NCBI GenBank assembly: GCA_015062085.1
Contig: SUVI01000086.1
Span: 1 to 17,221, forward strand
Reading direction: 5' to 3'
Source of the DNA: Planctomycetaceae bacterium
GTDB taxonomy: Bacteria > Planctomycetota > Planctomycetia > Pirellulales > Thermoguttaceae
Length of the DNA stretch: 17,221 nt
Each line of letters begins with the position of its first letter. Positions within the stretch are counted from its first letter, which is position 1. The notes under the pieces were generated by a model, which saw only the letters and a list, made by a program, of their open reading frames with translations, was not told the DNA's origin and did no database searches. A program made the position numbers and the translations under genes. Positions 14,694-17,221 of the stretch are shown here, in pieces.

Positions 14694-15893
14694 ATGAGCA
14701 CTTCCTCCAACGATCCGGATCAGCTCCGGGTAAAAGGCACCGTCATGTCCGACAAAGCGTACGGTACCCTGCTCTGCATTCTTTCGGACACGCTTTTCAG
14801 TGTGGTCTACATTTTCGTGCAGTTCATCAACCGCGGCTGGTTTCTTCAGGGCGAGACTTTCTCTCCCGACTGGCGCGGCGACTGGATCCTCTGCTTTAAA
14901 GAGTGGATCGCCGCAATGTTCGCGATCCCGATCTTCATCTATCTTTGGCGCACAGGCAAAACGTCCATTCCCGGCATCAAAGTCATCCTTGGGCTGATCG
15001 CGGCCGCGTTTTTCTGCGAGTACATCGGCATCGGACATCACGTGCTCGCGAATGACCTGATCGGCATGGCGCTCGGGCTTCCCGTCATTCGCACCATCAC
15101 GATCTTAGGCTGTGCCATTTTCGGCGCCATTCTGCTTCGCGAAAAGATCACGCCGCTGAAACTGGGAATGATCTGCGTCCTGATCGCGGCCGTCTCGCTT
15201 TTCGGGTTCAGTAATTCGCTTGCGAAAAAAGCACAAGAAACCCCCGCCGCCGTCCCGGCCGTGACTGCCGACGCGGTTCCGGAAGTGAAAGCTGACGCGG
15301 TTCCGGAAGTGAAAGCTGACGCGGTTCCGGAAGTGAAAGCTGACGCTAGCGTGAAGGCCGATGAGCATGAGAGCGGAGTCCAGTACGGCAGGTTCCGCGT
15401 TCCGCTGGATGCACGGACGTTTGGTTTCCTTTGTGCGTTCATCACGGGGATGGGGTACGCGACTTACACGCTGATCCTGCGAGCGGTCATGAAAAAACCG
15501 GAAGTGAAAGAAGGCGAGGAAGCCCCCAAACCGGTCTCCGCGTACTTCGTGGTTTCGATGGTCTTTGGATTCGGCGGTCTTTTCGGCTTCATCGCGATGC
15601 TGAGTAAGATGCGGGCGGAAGGCACTCCTCTTTCGGCTCTCTGCACAGAAGTTCCTGCGGCGTGCTGGCTGAGTATTTTGGCGGCGGGGATCCTGACGTT
15701 CTTCGCCTTTTACCTCAAGAATCTCTCCTACCGCTACGCCTCCGCGTCCAAGGCGGCCGCAATGTCGGTCCTTCAGGTCCTTTTGAATATTTTCGCCGGA
15801 ATGCTCATTTTCAGCGAGCCGACCAATCCCATTTTCTGGGGAGGTGTCGTCCTGACGTTCCTGGGGATCCTCCTCGCAAGCCGAACGTCCTGA
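14694..15893 (+). CDS. DMT-superfamily (EamA-type) transporter with a central repeat insert
   Basis: A 399-residue inner-membrane protein with two five-helix EamA-like halves. Hydrophobic segments lie near 22-45, 66-85, 94-112, 120-147 and 154-173, then again near 241-263, 282-303, 321-340, 350-373 and 379-396. It presumably exports or imports a small metabolite; the substrate is unknown. AAGGAG at 14682-14687 fixes the start. Between the halves, residues about 180-230 form an Ala/Val/Glu/Lys/Pro-rich cytoplasmic-type loop built from a 24-bp DNA repeat, much longer than a usual DMT central loop. Its position as last gene before a new promoter suggests it is the transporter of the iolB-FGGY-ETF operon. 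Confidence 0.85.
   Translation: MSTSSNDPDQLRVKGTVMSDKAYGTLLCILSDTLFSVVYIFVQFINRGWFLQGETFSPDWRGDWILCFKEWIAAMFAIPIFIYLWRTGKTSIPGIKVILGLIAAAFFCEYIGIGHHVLANDLIGMALGLPVIRTITILGCAIFGAILLREKITPLKLGMICVLIAAVSLFGFSNSLAKKAQETPAAVPAVTADAVPEVKADAVPEVKADAVPEVKADASVKADEHESGVQYGRFRVPLDARTFGFLCAFITGMGYATYTLILRAVMKKPEVKEGEEAPKPVSAYFVVSMVFGFGGLFGFIAMLSKMRAEGTPLSALCTEVPAACWLSILAAGILTFFAFYLKNLSYRYASASKAAAMSVLQVLLNIFAGMLIFSEPTNPIFWGGVVLTFLGILLASRTS
15270..15341 (+). repeat. In-frame 24-bp tandem repeat (x3) in the EamA-type transporter gene
   Basis: Three identical 24-bp units (15270-15293, 15294-15317 and 15318-15341) encode DAVPEVKA; a partial, altered unit follows to about 15359. The repeat lies in the loop between the two transporter halves. 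Confidence 0.96.
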
Positions 15894-15915
15894 CAGACTC
15901 CTGACAGACTCTTGA
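15891..15915 (+). repeat. 11-bp tandem repeat overlapping the transporter stop codon
   Basis: TGACAGACTCC at 15891 is followed by TGACAGACTCT at 15902 and a partial TGACGG at 15913. Each unit begins with TGA, and the first is the stop codon. The units place TGA in successive reading frames. Confidence 0.85.
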
Positions 15916-16047
15916 CGGAGTGCGTTCCCGGCACACTGTGGGCGTTCCCCATTTCCGCCTCTTCGGGAGAAACTCGAAGATTTGGTCGAAATGCAGGATT
16001 TTTTGCGAAAATTTTAGAAAAAGTCTGTGATCTCACGCGGTTTTTCC

Positions 16048-16075
16048 TTGCGAAATCGCGGAGACGGAATATAAT
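16048..16075 (+). promoter_or_regulatory. Sigma70-type promoter for the NCS1-type permease gene
   Basis: TTGCGA (16048-16053), a 16-bp spacer and a perfect TATAAT (16070-16075) lie about 75 bp before the start codon. The 256-bp gap 15894-16149 holds no gene I can support. Confidence 0.7.
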
Positions 16076-16149
16076 GGGCACAGTGTGGAATTCCGTTTTT
16101 GGTTTTTTCCGATTTGATTTCAAATTTTCATTTTTTCAAGGATTTACCT

Positions 16150-17221
16150 ATGGCCAATCTTCCCGATTATGTCGCGATGGCGAAACCCAATCCGCTTTCC
16201 AATCGTGCCCCGTGGTGGACGAACACTGCGCAGACGCTCGCGGGCGTCATGCTCTGGGTCGGTTTCTGGAATGCGATCCCGATGTCCGGCGGCGGTGCCG
16301 CAGCTGGTCTGCTTTCCTGCGGACTTGGAACTGCGATCATTGCGCTGATCCTCGCTGCACTTCTCTGCCATCTTCTGTTCTATCTCATTCCGGGCAAACT
16401 CGGAATGCAGACCGGTCATCCGCTCTACATCGTGGGGACGAGCACCTACGGCGTGAACGGCGGGTTCCTGATGCCTGGTTTCCTCATGGGCGTCCTTCAG
16501 TTTGGATGGCTTGCCGTGAACAGCTGGTGGGCCGGCATCCTCCTCACCGCGCCGATCAAAGGCTGCGCCGCGACTGCAGATCAGGTCGTCGCGAACTACC
16601 CCGCGATGTTCTTCGGTATCTCGATCACGTGGGCAGTCGTCGCTGCGTTTGTCGGGTTGAAGGGGATCAAGTACGTCGCTAAGATCGCGACCTTCTTCCC
16701 GCTTATCCCGCTGACCGTCCTGCTCGTCATGTTCGCCAAAACTGCCGGCGGACTCGGCGATTTTGATGCTTCCAAAATTGGTGCGGCCGCCGTCGCTGAA
16801 CCGGCTGCCGTGGAAGCTCCGGCGGAAACTGCTCCGATCGCTTCGGAAGCCACTGCCGATGAAGCCGCGCCTGCGGAAGCTGTTGCCGCAGAAGCTGCTC
16901 CGGTCGAACCCGCTGCGGAAGCTGTTGCCGCAGAAGCTGCTCCGGTCGAACCCGCTGCGGAAGCTGTTGCCGCAGAAACTGCTCCGGTCGAACCCGTTGC
17001 GGAAGCTGTCGCCGCAGAAGCTGCTCCTGAAGCCACTTCGGAAACTGCTGCCGTGGAAGCTCCTGCCGCTCCGGCTGTGCCGCTCACCACGCTCGCCATC
17101 TTTAACCTGATGGGCGCGTACGTTCTTGGTTTCTTCGCGACTGCCGGTGCTGCCGGATGCGACATGGGTACGGCGAGCCGCGACGCGAAAGACGTTCGCT
17201 GGGGCGGTCTGGTCGGCGTTT
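16150..17221 (+). CDS. NCS1-family (cytosine/purine permease-like) transporter, 3' end missing
   Basis: An open frame of 357 codons runs without stop from ATG 16150 to the window end. AAGGA at 16138-16142 lies seven bases before the start. The N-terminal region (PWWTNTAQTLAGVMLWVGFW), several hydrophobic segments to residue about 200, and the later motif TAGAAGCDMGTASRDAKDVRWGG (split at 331-353) resemble NCS1 nucleobase/vitamin permeases of the CodB type, inner-membrane symporters. The substrate is unknown. Between membrane segments near 183-200 and 315-330 there is an insert of about 100 residues (210-310) rich in Ala, Glu and Pro, encoded largely by a 42-bp tandem repeat; such a loop is not normal for the family. 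The last helices are beyond the window. Confidence 0.8.
   Translation, partial: MANLPDYVAMAKPNPLSNRAPWWTNTAQTLAGVMLWVGFWNAIPMSGGGAAAGLLSCGLGTAIIALILAALLCHLLFYLIPGKLGMQTGHPLYIVGTSTYGVNGGFLMPGFLMGVLQFGWLAVNSWWAGILLTAPIKGCAATADQVVANYPAMFFGISITWAVVAAFVGLKGIKYVAKIATFFPLIPLTVLLVMFAKTAGGLGDFDASKIGAAAVAEPAAVEAPAETAPIASEATADEAAPAEAVAAEAAPVEPAAEAVAAEAAPVEPAAEAVAAETAPVEPVAEAVAAEAAPEATSETAAVEAPAAPAVPLTTLAIFNLMGAYVLGFFATAGAAGCDMGTASRDAKDVRWGGLVGV
16873..17028 (+). repeat. In-frame 42-bp tandem repeat (x3.7) in the NCS1-type permease gene
   Basis: Units at 16873-16914, 16915-16956 and 16957-16998 encode AEAVAAEAAPVEPA with few changes; a fourth, partial unit runs to about 17028. Units 1 and 2 are identical at DNA level. 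Confidence 0.95.

Overview
The window looks like part of a Planctomycetota (or other PVC-group) chromosome. The main reason is the 1484-residue exported protein at 1611-6065. It combines a hydrazine-synthase-alpha-like beta-propeller region, two CxxCH haem sites and a C-terminal formylglycine-generating-enzyme (FGE) type domain, an architecture I associate with planctomycetes. The DNA is mostly GC-rich with many CGN and GAT/ATC codons. Promoters and Shine-Dalgarno sites are conventional where visible. The phylum is an inference, not a measurement.

Layout: (1) 1-354 holds two heptanucleotide tandem arrays, the second inverted relative to the first, ending 17 bp before a secreted alpha/beta-hydrolase gene (372-1223), which has a clean rho-independent terminator. 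(2) A non-coding element of about 330 bp with imperfect dyad symmetry occurs twice in direct orientation (1276-1612 and 6197-6523). The copies flank the large minus-strand gene. (3) From a consensus-like sigma70 promoter at 6608-6636 onward, all genes are on the plus strand: a TSCPD-domain protein, a PfkB sugar kinase, an AT-richer SIR2-like gene that looks like an inserted defence gene, then an apparent sugar or sugar-acid operon. That operon has an IolB-type isomerase, an overlapping DUF4867 protein, an FGGY kinase, a single-chain EtfB-EtfA fusion and a DMT/EamA transporter. A separately promoted NCS1-type permease is cut by the window end.

How the genes may work together (inference): a PfkB kinase, an IolB-like cupin isomerase, a DUF4867 protein with a cupin-like histidine pattern, an FGGY kinase and two permeases suggest uptake and catabolism of a polyol, uronate or similar sugar. 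The ETF fusion could carry electrons from an oxidation step. No dehydrogenase partner lies in the window, and no other iol genes are present.

The most unusual signal is shared between genes. Six proteins, including five consecutive ones at the 3' end, carry near-identical in-frame DNA tandem repeats (units of 9, 12, 15, 18, 24 and 42 bp) that encode low-complexity inserts at likely loops or linkers. Non-coding repeats in the same window use unit lengths not divisible by three (7, 13, 4 and 11 bp). This suggests a genome with very active tandem duplication that is filtered by reading frame inside genes.
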